From: Caballeronia humi
Lineage (GTDB): Bacteria > Pseudomonadota > Gammaproteobacteria > Burkholderiales > Burkholderiaceae
Direction of reading: 5' to 3'
Assembly (NCBI RefSeq): GCF_001544475.1
Contig: NZ_FCNW02000045.1
Coordinates: forward strand, 1 to 53,157
Length of the DNA: 53,157 nucleotides
Made by a program: the position numbers and the translations under genes. Each line of letters opens with the position of its first letter. Positions within the stretch are counted from its first letter, which is position 1. This document shows positions 10,398-18,566 of the stretch, in pieces. Below the pieces are notes generated by a model. That model did no database searches. It saw only the letters and a program-made list of their open reading frames with translations, and was not told the origin of the DNA.

Positions 10398-10871
10398 ATG
10401 ATCCAATCATCCGGTTTCTCCATTGCCTGTCCTCGCTGCGGTAACACGTGGCGAAACGATGCCGATTCGTGCCCTCATTGCGGCGCGGATCGCCAACGCG
10501 CGTTGAGCACGACGGAGAGCTTATCGAGGTCCGGGTCGGACACGCATGGCGCCCGCAGTCGGCGGCTACGAAGTACGGCGTTACCGTCTCTGGGTATCCC
10601 ACAAAAATCGGATGCGGGTACCGCATCCACGAGCAAGCGTCGGGGATGCTCGAAGACCACAACGATCAGTATCGTTGCAATTCTTGTGGTTATTGCCTGG
10701 ATACCCAACAGTCAGCGCGACACGCTTGATGAGACACCCCTCATGGTAACCGCGCGCAGTTCTTTCGGCCCTGTCACCAAGAGCCTTGCCGAAGGCGGCG
10801 CCGCGATTCCGGGGCAGTCGCACGCGGAGCGGGCGACGTCCGGGCCAACACCTCCACGGCCTGCGAGTTGA
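10398..10871 (+). CDS. Putative zinc-ribbon, single-pass membrane protein
   Basis: A 157-residue frame with an N-terminal zinc ribbon (CPRCG at 11-15 and CPHCG at 28-32, spacing typical of zinc-ribbon knuckles). A Ser/Arg-rich linker and one hydrophobic stretch 'TTTISIVAILVVIAWI' near residues 88-103 follow. The ribbon plus one membrane span suggests a small inner-membrane protein with a cytoplasmic zinc knuckle. There is no good Shine-Dalgarno before the ATG. The C-terminal 50 residues are low-complexity and may be out of their original frame, so the 3' half could be decayed. Function unknown. Confidence 0.45.
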   Translation: MIQSSGFSIACPRCGNTWRNDADSCPHCGADRQRALSTTESLSRSGSDTHGARSRRLRSTALPSLGIPQKSDAGTASTSKRRGCSKTTTISIVAILVVIAWIPNSQRDTLDETPLMVTARSSFGPVTKSLAEGGAAIPGQSHAERATSGPTPPRPAS

Positions 10872-10959
10872 CCCTGCCCTCGTTTGGCGAATCCCATAAC
10901 CGAGGATGTTATGCGGCCTTGCCTTGCTGCGCTGCAAACCACTTCCGTGCGCGCTATTG

Positions 10960-11250
10960 GGGCGGGCCAAAACCGGGCCAAACCCCGTAGATCGTGCGCG
11001 ACCAGGGTCCAAGCACCATGTCGCGACCGACGCAAACGGGGTGCCGCTCTCAATCAAATCGTTGGAGAGTATTCCAGCAGATCACGCAAGCAGCCAATTT
11101 CAAGAAGGCTTCATGAGACGATTCGAGAATCACGCGCGAGAGGTCGATTTGGCCAGCTGCGCATAGCTCGGCAAGAAGCAGTTCGTGCAATCGAACCCAC
11201 ACACCCGCTTCCTGCCAGTCGCGTAATCGGCCGAAAGGTAGGTCCGTCAA
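10960..11250. mobile_element. Scrambled IS5-family transposase relic with an inverted segment
   Basis: Two pieces of one IS5-type transposase lie in opposite orientation. On the minus strand (about 11250 to 11115) is 'RLRDWQEAGVWVRLHELL' followed by 'AGQIDLSRVILESSH', the N-terminal part up to the first catalytic Asp region. On the plus strand (about 10960 to 11058) is 'KTGPNPVDRARPGSKHHV' followed by 'ATDANGVPLSI', which in intact elements follows shortly after the first piece on the same strand. Both pieces lack starts and continuations. The arrangement needs an internal inversion plus deletions. No terminal repeats were found. Confidence 0.75.
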
Positions 11251-11434
11251 CTTGTCGAATCAAACGATGGAACACGTTCGCGCGGTGGACACGGTGCGGC
11301 TACGGCCGCCGTACGAACCCCCGAAGGGGATCCATGCAACGCGGCCTCGTCAGTGAGAGCGACGCATGGACTGCTAGCGTCTTTACTAATATCGAGTTCG
11401 TCAGCCTTCACAATTGCCCCTTCGCAGTTTTATC

Positions 11435-12415
11435 CTATAGCGCTGTCGGTACCGCGTCGAGTCGGGCACGGTCGGAAAAGGCATCACGGTTCACGTGGTT
11501 CCGCTCGGTTGCTCTGGCGCCGTCCTTGGCGCTCATTCGATCAACTGCATCGACGACCTCATCTGCCAGTGCGTAATGGGCCATATGGCCCGCGTCGGGG
11601 GCGATTACCAATGTACTGTCCGGCAGCTCTCGATGCAGACGCGTGGAATGCGACTTGGGGTCGACAATCTTGTCACCGGCGCCGGCAAAGATGGCAACTG
11701 GCATCTCAAGCTTTGCATACTCAGCGCGGAAATGGGCAGCGGCGGGAATCATAAACGCGGCGTCCTCTGCCTCCGCCCGAATCTGTAGCGGCCGCAGGAT
11801 CATCTCCCTGGGCATGATGTCGAAGAAGTCGGCAGACATGTGTCGTGGAGCGAACATAGCTTCGACCGTCCGTTTCATCAACAAACGACCGGTTAAAGGC
11901 GAGACGGTGTATCGCATCACATCGCCGAGCAACGGGACCGCCGCGGGAGCCGTCAAGGCGACGTCTAGACGGGCGGTCGGATAGTAATAACCGGAAATAA
12001 GCACCAACCCACGAACCTCGGCGGGGAATTCCGTCGCCATGCCAAGTGCAACCAAGGTCCCCCAGGAATGCCCGAGCACCACGGGGCGCTCCACGCCAAT
12101 CTGAGTGAGCGCTTGTTCGATCAGCGCCGCTTGGGCTTGTGCCGTCCAGAGGCGATCCCTCGGCCGTTCGCTGTATCCAAACCCAGGACGATCGAACGCA
12201 ATTACGCGGTGATGCCGCGCCAACCGGTCAACCAGCCCACTACCGACAAAGTCCTGCAGCAGGACGGTGTTTCCATGTAAAAGGACGACAGGCGTCCCCT
12301 CCCCCCGATCGATGTAATGCAGGCGCACACCGTCGACGTCCGTAAAGCACCCCACAGGCGGATGATCGCGTTCGGCTATCGTTTTCCGGTGTCGGACCCA
12401 AAGCGCGGTCGCCAA
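11435..12415 (-). CDS. Alpha/beta-fold hydrolase, copy 1 (start codon doubtful)
   Basis: Serine hydrolase of the alpha/beta fold: oxyanion region 'LLHGN', nucleophile elbow GHSWG, acid near 'GAGDKIVDP', catalytic His in 'PDAGHMAHY'. About 326 residues, close in sequence to the copy at 50659-51666 over nearly its whole length. Copy 2 has an extra N-terminal membrane anchor. Here the frame begins only with TTG at 12415, and an in-frame TAG lies at 12440-12442, so the anchor-coding part is lost and no in-frame ATG exists before residue 150. It may be translated from TTG as a soluble protein, or be a recently silenced duplicate. The catalytic residues are intact. Substrate unknown; the fold covers esterases, lipases, dehalogenases and C-C hydrolases. 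Confidence 0.8.
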   Translation of the reverse strand: MATALWVRHRKTIAERDHPPVGCFTDVDGVRLHYIDRGEGTPVVLLHGNTVLLQDFVGSGLVDRLARHHRVIAFDRPGFGYSERPRDRLWTAQAQAALIEQALTQIGVERPVVLGHSWGTLVALGMATEFPAEVRGLVLISGYYYPTARLDVALTAPAAVPLLGDVMRYTVSPLTGRLLMKRTVEAMFAPRHMSADFFDIMPREMILRPLQIRAEAEDAAFMIPAAAHFRAEYAKLEMPVAIFAGAGDKIVDPKSHSTRLHRELPDSTLVIAPDAGHMAHYALADEVVDAVDRMSAKDGARATERNHVNRDAFSDRARLDAVPTAL

Positions 12416-12896
12416 AGCGGAGGGGCGGTTCGAATGTCGCTATCGGAGCACGCGTTTGAATTTCCGACTAATTCCGGGCGCAATGTTCATGCCGGAGACC
12501 GCGGACGTAAGAAGGCCAACGGATATTTATTGTTCGCACCCGGAACAGCGCTTGCTAGCATATGTCCTAGCGGCGGCTTGCAAATTGCGTGAAGCGCTTC
12601 TCAATGTCCAGAACCGCTTCGTTGATGCCCGACAATCTCAAGTTTTTTCTGCACAGAGATGCTTCTGTAGCGTGCCGTCGCAGCCAGGGAGCGATCCTTG
12701 ACCCGAGGATTCGGGACAAGTCGCATGAAAGACGTCCACCGACTCGCATGTCACGCGCGAGCACGACGCTCGCTGCGGTAGGACATTCTCAGTCGCTCAA
12801 TGCGAAAAAGTCAGGAACCAAGACTCGCTTTACTTGGTTAAAAAACTCAGTTCTACTCAAACCGAAACACTTCGCAGCCGATTCGCGCTTCCGTAA
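12416..12896. other. No gene; lost 5' part of the hydrolase
   Basis: On the minus strand the first 30 bases continue the hydrolase frame for a few residues before the TAG at 12440-12442. Beyond that I see no coding signal on either strand and no recognisable regulatory element. Confidence 0.3.
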
Positions 12897-13070
12897 TTAC
12901 TGCGCCGACGGATCAGTCGGTAAGTCTTTCGTCTCTTCTAGTATTTGCGCCTCGATCATCTCTCTAGCTTGCCGCCAATACTCATCCGTGCAACCTTCCA
13001 TACTGCCTTCCTGCCTCCATAGTTCGTACGCCCTTCTCCGGATCCGCCGTTCGAGCGTTTCGTGTTCCAT
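12897..13070 (-). CDS. DUF2934 family protein, copy 1 (57 residues)
   Basis: A short minus-strand frame translating to MEHETLERRIRRRAYELW, then a glycine turn, then 'CTDEYWRQAREMIEAQI'. The pattern 'RIRxRAYELWxxEG...EYWxxA' is that of DUF2934, a small domain common in Burkholderia and rhizobia. The second copy at 46323-46493 matches it over about 40 residues. The ATG start at 13070 has a weak GGAAC upstream. It is a soluble helix-turn-helix-shaped polypeptide of unknown function. Relatives are often found near stress genes, and copy 2 lies among them here. Confidence 0.75.
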   Translation of the reverse strand: MEHETLERRIRRRAYELWRQEGSMEGCTDEYWRQAREMIEAQILEETKDLPTDPSAQ

Positions 13071-13766
13071 TGTGCGTTCCGCATATGGTGGTTTCGCATG
13101 GGCAATGGGCTCATACGCAGATCATGGCCCCGGCAGTGCACCGTCCTACGTCCACATCGTGCCGCAGATCACGTGCGAGGCGTTGCCCACGCTCTAGTCG
13201 AATGGCTTGCGAAGGCTAAGCTGGGTTGGATAGTAACCGCTGCGATCTCCGGGGTTTCGCCGACTAGAAAGCAGCCCGTTTTTGCGGCACTTACGCCCTC
13301 TGCTGCGACGGTACATCACCGGGTAGCGACTGCTTCAAGGCAATCCGGTAGTGGGAAGAGTTTCGTCTCGAACAGCCAGTCGACGGCCGCCCTGCTGGAA
13401 CGCTATGACGAGCACGCGAAGCTTTACTGGACGTCTCCGAGATTTTCGAGACGCCTGTCGACGCGAACGAATTCTGGACTTTCAGAAGCCCGTCCATGAA
13501 TCGTGTTCGTTGATGCCCCATGTACGTCTGAATCTGCTGGCCCACTCGCGGCGGCGAATCGGGAACCGATAGAGGGTTCGGCCAACGCGGCGCTTAATTT
13601 TCTTGCCTGCCATTGCCGTCTCGTCAGCGCCCGCGCTTTGGATTGCACACTGGCCATTTTGCATTCTTAGTAGTCGCGGCAGTTCTACGTTCAAGAATCA
13701 ATTTTGAGCCGTTCTCTGACATGCAACCTTCCAAGCTCATATTCGGTCCCTAGGAAAGACGTCGGG
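13071..13766. other. No supported gene
   Basis: Minus-strand fragments such as 'QQIQTYMGHQRTRFMDGLL' (about 13490-13540) read as protein-like, but the frame shifts within 150 bases and no start with a ribosome binding site is present. It could be an eroded short gene. Nothing else was recognised. The 3' end of the cold-shock gene borders it on the right. Confidence 0.3.
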
Positions 13767-13970
13767 CTACGCTGGCTTGATGTTGGCCGCCTGCTTGCCC
13801 TTGGGACCCTGTTTCACATCGAAAGTGACCTTCTGATTTTCCTGCAACGACTTGAAACCATCCGCCCGAATCTCAGAAAAATGCGCGAACAAGTCGTCGC
13901 CGCCATCGTCAGGCGTAATAAATCCAAACCCTTTTGCATCGTTGAACCACTTCACGGTACCCGTCGACAT
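13767..13970 (-). CDS. Cold-shock protein, CspA family
   Basis: A 67-residue OB-fold RNA/DNA-binding protein, MSTGTVKWFNDAKGFGFI, with both RNP motifs visible (KGFGFI and DLFAHF) and the usual end 'GPKGKQAANIKPA'. Length and sequence are standard for beta-proteobacterial Csp paralogs. The frame can be read upstream to 14108, but the conserved protein begins at the ATG at 13970. It likely acts as an RNA chaperone melting secondary structure. It lies downstream of nadE on the same strand with a 173-base gap, which may form the long 5' leader usual for csp genes. Confidence 0.95.
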   Translation of the reverse strand: MSTGTVKWFNDAKGFGFITPDDGGDDLFAHFSEIRADGFKSLQENQKVTFDVKQGPKGKQAANIKPA

Positions 13971-14143
13971 ATCCAATTCCCAGTTATAACCGTTCTCAGG
14001 AAATCTCCCGCTATCAGGATCAACGTAGCGCAAATGGCCGCTCCCGGCAACCGGCGGTATCTCTGTGTCTGCGCGACAGCCGCCCAGAGCGATGAGGTTG
14101 CTATGCAAGGGTTCGGTTTCGCAGAGGCTTGTCTTCGTTAAGT

Positions 14144-14992
14144 CTACTCATCGTGCGGCACTTCAACTGGTAGCGATCGCTTGTGTCGCGTCGCGCTGTA
14201 AAAACGGCGTATCGTCGTCAGGACCTCATCGCTGACCTCACTTCCTTCTAGAAAGTCGTCGATGTTTTCGTAGGAAACGCCATAGCTGTCTTCGTCGGGG
14301 CGCTGCGGCGTAAGCGTCTCCAAGTCGGCCGTCGGGACCTTCATCACCAAGCGTTCGTCCGCATCCATCGAGCGCGCAAGAGCGCGGACGCGGCGCTTTG
14401 TCAGGCTTGAGAGCGGCAGGATGTCAGCCCCGCCGTCGCCGAACTTAGTAAAGAAGCCCATAAGTGATTCTGCGGCATGATCCGTGCCGATTACCAGGCC
14501 GCGCCGCGCCCCGGCGATTGCATATTGCGCTACCATCCGCTCGCGCGCCTTGATATTACCGAGCACGAAATCCTCCTGAAAATCGTCAACGTACTGCGCG
14601 CCTCCATGCTTCAGCGATTGCAGCATTGCATCGGATGGCGGCTTTATGTCCACCGTTAGTGTCTCGTCCGGACGCACAAACCGCAACGCAAGCTGTGCAT
14701 CTTCTTCGTCGCGCTGAGACCCATACGGAAGCCTCACGGCGACAAACTGAGCCTCATAACCATGCGCACGCAAGCGCTCGACGCTGAGCTGCGCAAGACG
14801 TCCAGCCGTCGACGAATCTACGCCGCCGCTAATGCCGAGAACATAAGTTCGAAGCTCCTGCGAGCGCAGGTAATCGGACAGGAACGCGATACGCTTCTCT
14901 CGTTCCGTCTCGGCGTTGAAGGCCTCAGGAACCCCCAACTCGCGGATCACCTGCTGTTGCCACTCGCGGCTCTCGTTACTGTTCTCGAACAT
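14144..14992 (-). CDS. nadE: NAD+ synthetase, ammonia-dependent
   Basis: 282 residues. Makes NAD+ from nicotinate adenine dinucleotide, ATP and ammonia, the last step of NAD synthesis, in the cytoplasm. The PP-loop ATP-pyrophosphatase signature is visible as 'GISGGVDSSTAGRL' near residues 53-66, with 'QFVAVRLPYG', 'NIKARERMVAQYAIAG', 'GTDHAAESLMGFFTKFGDGGAD' and 'LPLSSLTKRRVR' in family order. Length matches E. coli-type NadE without a glutaminase domain. The ATG at 14992 is chosen for its GGAGG; an upstream reading to 15118 only overlaps pncC. It overlaps pncC by 17 bases, so the two are co-transcribed and probably translationally coupled. Confidence 0.95.
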   Translation of the reverse strand: MFENSNESREWQQQVIRELGVPEAFNAETEREKRIAFLSDYLRSQELRTYVLGISGGVDSSTAGRLAQLSVERLRAHGYEAQFVAVRLPYGSQRDEEDAQLALRFVRPDETLTVDIKPPSDAMLQSLKHGGAQYVDDFQEDFVLGNIKARERMVAQYAIAGARRGLVIGTDHAAESLMGFFTKFGDGGADILPLSSLTKRRVRALARSMDADERLVMKVPTADLETLTPQRPDEDSYGVSYENIDDFLEGSEVSDEVLTTIRRFYSATRHKRSLPVEVPHDE

Positions 14993-15512
14993 GCTCGCCT
15001 CCGTTTGTTCGCTCAACGCTTCGCAGACTGTCGTAATAGTGCTCGACGCGTGACAGCGCATAGAGCGCCGCGGCGCGTCGCACGTCATTGCGATCGCCAT
15101 CGAAGACCTTCGTCTCACTGAAAGTCACGAAGTCGCCACTGCGTAGCTTATAGGACCAGCCGAAGCACTGCGTACCCGGAGGCGGCCCGCCTCCAGGGAC
15201 GGCGTCTGCCACACCGGTGTTCGACACAGCGACGTCCGCGCAACATGCCTCCTGCCTGAGGGCGCCCTCAGACATCTCGCGCGCGACTTCCTCGCTCGTT
15301 AGGCCAAATCGCTCCATCGTAGTCTCGCGAACGCCGAGAAAGCCTGCCTTCCCGGTCGGCGAGTAAGTGACAAACCCCACGTCTAGGCAGCTGCCACATC
15401 CCGGCACTGACGATATGAGCGACGCGATGTAGCCGCCAGTACACGACTCGGCCGTCGCAAGCATCAAACCGCGGGAGCGCAAAAACGAGACGACCTGTCT
15501 AGCAATATCCAT
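14976..15512 (-). CDS. pncC: CinA C-terminal domain amidase (NMN deamidase, PncC-like)
   Basis: 178 residues forming a stand-alone CinA-C domain. The signature 'LATAESCTGGYIASLI' lies near the N-terminus and 'VSNTGVADAVPGGGPPPGT' in the middle; standard members have VTGIAGP there, so this one is divergent. PncC enzymes hydrolyse nicotinamide mononucleotide to nicotinate mononucleotide, recycling NMN released by NAD-dependent DNA ligase. The start at 15512 follows AGGGG with six bases spacing; ATG 15518 is an alternative. Its 3' end overlaps nadE. The two enzymes act in the same pathway (NMN to NaMN, then via NadD to NaAD, then NAD+), which supports the assignment. Confidence 0.88.
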   Translation of the reverse strand: MDIARQVVSFLRSRGLMLATAESCTGGYIASLISSVPGCGSCLDVGFVTYSPTGKAGFLGVRETTMERFGLTSEEVAREMSEGALRQEACCADVAVSNTGVADAVPGGGPPPGTQCFGWSYKLRSGDFVTFSETKVFDGDRNDVRRAAALYALSRVEHYYDSLRSVERTNGGEHVREQ

Positions 15513-16011
15513 TTTCATCCCCTTTTTTTGCGTACAGGAGCCGGGCTCCCGTTTTACGGTTAGCAATCAGTGCACCCGTTGGTATACGATTTCCTTAACG
15601 TGACGGGATTACTCGCGCGTTAGTTTGACGCGCTTGATTCGGCCGTGACGCCACAACGAAATCCAAGCCTTTGCGGGAAATCACAGGGTTCCCCTCCATT
15701 CGTCGTGGGTTGGTAAACATCGGGCATTCCAGTTGCTAACGATGCTCATACAATCGAGCAGAACGAGCATGGAAGTATGGATGCCTCGCTTGTTCCAAAA
15801 GGCAAGGAACACCCTGAGCTGGGAAGCTATGTACCTGAGCATGATCACGTCGAGCCAGACCGCAAGCCGTGAAACCAGATTCGAAACCGTAGAGTGGGCA
15901 GACCTGAGTGACATTAAAGTCGGGGTAGTCGTTCCCCACCCACCTTCCGAGGGCGCGTTACCACCCCGTCGTCCTCTAGACGGTGCGGGATGTCATCAAC
16001 TTCGCCGTGCC
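15513..16011. other. Intergenic; no supported gene
   Basis: 5' region of the pncC-nadE operon (minus strand) and 3' region of the glycan operon ending at 16012. A 77-residue minus-strand frame (15681-15914) is open but has no clear start site or family. No terminator hairpin was recognised. Confidence 0.3.
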
Positions 16012-17175
16012 TTAAAATTCAAAAGCGTCGTCGGGAGCAGGTGGTTGAGCAAATCGCCGTCCCTGGATTGCAAGCTCATCGGCGAGCGGTTGATAAAGCG
16101 GACGGTCTGCCCGGAATGCAGGTACGCCTTCCTTTGTTTCAATCGCGTATCCGAAAAGCCCGGTCTCGCAATGCCTGTCGTTGGCCCATCCTGGATAGTC
16201 CAAAACGGGATATAGGCAGAGCCCCTCGACCGGCACGCCGCGTGCCCGTGCCAAGAAAACCTCGTCGGCCACATACGCCAACCACGGCCGGCGCAAATCA
16301 CCCTCCGCGCCAGTCTCCGCAATAACAAGTGGCCGCTTATACCTAAGATAGACCTCTTCAAGCATCTGCCACAGTGCGCGATATCCGGTATCGCCCTGTT
16401 GGAGTTCGCCCCCTTCGATATACCATTGGTTGAAGTTATAGTAGTTAAGCCCGATCACGTCGAGATAGCTCTGTGATCCGCCGAGCCCAGGCCAGAGCGC
16501 ACCGGACAACATATCCCACGCCTGGTACTGGCTAAGGCGATGGCGCTCCGCGTCCTCCGCGCGCTCCTGCGCTCGAGCAGTGACATTGATAAGAGGGTCG
16601 GTTGTGATGAACCGGGCTGTTGGGATGACCGCGCGTATTGCGTCGGTCGCAGCGATCGTTGCTCTGACTAGCTGATGTTTGAGTTCGAGTCCCCGTCCGT
16701 ACGTCGATGGGCGGATGTCTCCCACCTCGCCGCCAAACCAGGACCAAAATGATATTTCGTTGATCAACGTAAAGATGGGCACATCCTCAGTCTCGGACGC
16801 GATGACGACTGCGGTGGCCGCAGCAAACTTGGCGAACGCATCTACGAATCGAGGCCGCCATATGTCAACGTGATCAGGCCAACCATAATGGCAAAGGTCC
16901 CAGGTAACCTGCATTCCGGTCTTATTGGCCGCCCGCGCCATCGGAACCACGCTCGTCCAGTCATACTGTCCTGGTCTTGGCTCTACCAGATGCCAACGAA
17001 CGCCATCTCTCACGGTGCGCAAACCATGTGAGATCAGGTTCGCATAATCCGACAGTGCATGCCGATCGTGCGCCGTCGATCGCAGCAAGTCGAGCCGCGT
17101 GCCGTCGTTTCGCCGTTGGGTCGCGCACTCGAACCCGCCCCACAAAAAAGATCTGAACTTGGGTGCAGGCTTCAC
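16012..17175 (-). CDS. GH1-like glycoside hydrolase family protein
   Basis: 387 residues of a TIM-barrel glycosidase-like protein. It opens with 'FLWGGFECATQ', which in relatives marks family-1-like hydrolases encoded next to glycosyltransferases. A likely acid/base Glu is in 'FTLINEISFWSWFGG' and a likely nucleophile Glu in 'LVIAETGAEG'; 'YLDVIGLNYYNFNQWY' is also typical of clan A enzymes. No signal peptide is visible, so it is probably cytoplasmic. Its ATG overlaps the glf stop (ATGA, 17172-17175), making it the last gene of a GT-glf-GH operon. It may trim or transfer sugars on the galactofuranose-containing product (inference). Confidence 0.8.
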   Translation of the reverse strand: MKPAPKFRSFLWGGFECATQRRNDGTRLDLLRSTAHDRHALSDYANLISHGLRTVRDGVRWHLVEPRPGQYDWTSVVPMARAANKTGMQVTWDLCHYGWPDHVDIWRPRFVDAFAKFAAATAVVIASETEDVPIFTLINEISFWSWFGGEVGDIRPSTYGRGLELKHQLVRATIAATDAIRAVIPTARFITTDPLINVTARAQERAEDAERHRLSQYQAWDMLSGALWPGLGGSQSYLDVIGLNYYNFNQWYIEGGELQQGDTGYRALWQMLEEVYLRYKRPLVIAETGAEGDLRRPWLAYVADEVFLARARGVPVEGLCLYPVLDYPGWANDRHCETGLFGYAIETKEGVPAFRADRPLYQPLADELAIQGRRFAQPPAPDDAFEF

Positions 17176-18566
17176 GGCAACTGCACATCCGTTGCAGGTC
17201 GCGGGCGCGCGTCGACTCGCCCTTCAGCATCGTCGCTGACGGCGACCTCGGCGCCTTTTTGCACTGTCGCACGTGACTGGGTCTCGATCTTCGCATAAAC
17301 CGATAGCGCCTGCCCGATCACCTGGTCCATATTGTAGTAGCGGTACGTTCCGAGGCGCCCGACGAACGTCACTCCGGGCGTTTGATTTGCCAGTGCCTCG
17401 TAACGCTTATACAACGCCTCGTTCTCCGCGCACGGGACGGGATAAAACGGCTCGCCGTTGCTGCTCGGATATTCCCGAGAGATGCTTGTCTGCGGGTGGA
17501 TCTGACCGGTCAGATACTTGTACTCGGTAATACGGGTGTATTGCACAGCTTCGTCAGGATAGTTGACTACCGCTGCAGGTTGAAACTGTGGCATGTCTAG
17601 TGTCTCATGAACAAACCGAAGGGATCGGTAGGGAAGCTTCCCGAAGCAAAAATCGAAATACTCGTCGACCGGCCCTGAGTAGATCAAGTGCCTGAATCGG
17701 GCGTACTCGCGCGCCTGGCGGAACTCTGTGTTGAGCTCCACCGTAATGAGCGGATGCGACAGCATCGCCCTGAACATCGGCTCGTATCCCTCGGCGGGCA
17801 TACACTGAAATGAATCCAGGAAATAACGGTCATCGGTATCGGTACGAGTAGGCACCCGAGCAGTCACAGACTTGTCGAGTTGCGAGGGATCGACGCCCCA
17901 TTGTTTGCGCGTGTAGCCACGAAAGAATTTCTCATAGAGTTCGCGGCCGACCGCCCGCAGCACTACATCTTCGGATGTTCGTATGTCGCGTAAGCGGTCG
18001 GCGCGTTCAGCAAGAAAAACAAGTGCCTCGGCCGGCGTCATATCGGCGCGGAACAGTGTGTTGAGCGTGGTGAGGTTAATTGGGATTGGCACCAACAGAC
18101 CGTCTATGCAGGCTTTGACACGATGCTCGTAGGGGCGCCATTCGGTGAAGTTCGATAAGTATTCGACAATACGTTTAGCGTTCGTGTGGAAGATATGCGG
18201 CCCGTAACGGTGGACTCGAATGCCCGCTGCATCCAATTCGTCGTACGCATTCCCCCCAATGTGGTCGCGCCGGTCGATTAATAGTACTGTCTTACCCAGC
18301 CCAGCCGCGAGCCGTTCAGCCAGCACGGCGCCGGCAAAGCCAGCTCCAACGATCAGGTAGTCGTATTGCATGTCTCGTATCGCGTCGTGCGAATTGAAAC
18401 CCGATCCACTCCAGTTATCGGAGAACCTGCAGTTGTCCGTGGTTCGGTCGTTGCCGTTGCCGTTGCCGTTGCTGATGCCGGCGCTGATGCGAAGGGCAGT
18501 CGCAGTGCCTCCGCAGCCTTCCGGCGAGTCGGTAACCGTCTGCTGTCGGCCACTCACCTTAAGCAT
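17172..18566 (-). CDS. glf: UDP-galactopyranose mutase with N-terminal extension
   Basis: FAD enzyme that interconverts UDP-galactopyranose and UDP-galactofuranose. Visible: the dinucleotide motif 'YLIVGAGFAGAVLAERLA', 'DRRDHIGGNAYDE', 'YGPHIFHTN', 'GYTRKQWG', 'VPTRTDTDDRYF' and C-terminal 'FVGRLGTYRYYNMDQVIGQAL', all standard for Glf. The conserved protein starts at ATG 18371 (399 residues), but that start has a poor Shine-Dalgarno. ATG 18566 has GGAG six bases upstream and overlaps the preceding stop (ATGCTTAA), so I annotate the longer form of 464 residues. The extra 65 residues are low-complexity with an Asn-Gly repeat. The neighbours (glycosyltransferase, GH) point to a galactofuranose-containing glycan. 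Confidence 0.92.
   Translation of the reverse strand: MLKVSGRQQTVTDSPEGCGGTATALRISAGISNGNGNGNDRTTDNCRFSDNWSGSGFNSHDAIRDMQYDYLIVGAGFAGAVLAERLAAGLGKTVLLIDRRDHIGGNAYDELDAAGIRVHRYGPHIFHTNAKRIVEYLSNFTEWRPYEHRVKACIDGLLVPIPINLTTLNTLFRADMTPAEALVFLAERADRLRDIRTSEDVVLRAVGRELYEKFFRGYTRKQWGVDPSQLDKSVTARVPTRTDTDDRYFLDSFQCMPAEGYEPMFRAMLSHPLITVELNTEFRQAREYARFRHLIYSGPVDEYFDFCFGKLPYRSLRFVHETLDMPQFQPAAVVNYPDEAVQYTRITEYKYLTGQIHPQTSISREYPSSNGEPFYPVPCAENEALYKRYEALANQTPGVTFVGRLGTYRYYNMDQVIGQALSVYAKIETQSRATVQKGAEVAVSDDAEGRVDARPRPATDVQLP
18449..18472. repeat. Hexanucleotide tandem repeat, CGTTGC x4
   Basis: Four perfect copies of CGTTGC (read as Asn-Gly codons on the minus strand) inside the N-terminal extension of glf. 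Length changes would alter the protein by two residues per unit without breaking the frame. Confidence 0.8.

Noticed and set aside
12426..12440. GGTTCGAAT resembling a tRNA T-loop
   Set aside because: No acceptor stem, anticodon arm or CCA arrangement around it; no tRNA gene can be folded.
13291..13545. Protein-like minus-strand stretch (QQIQTYMGHQRTRFMDGLL), considered as a phasin
   Set aside because: The resemblance is slight, the frame breaks quickly and no start site exists; kept only as a note in the gap entry.
15681..15914. 77-residue minus-strand frame upstream of the glycan operon end
   Set aside because: No clear start site, no family and competing overlapping frames of similar quality.
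18449..18472. CGTTGC tandem array considered as a phase-variation switch
   Set aside because: The unit is six bases, so length changes keep the frame and cannot turn glf on or off.
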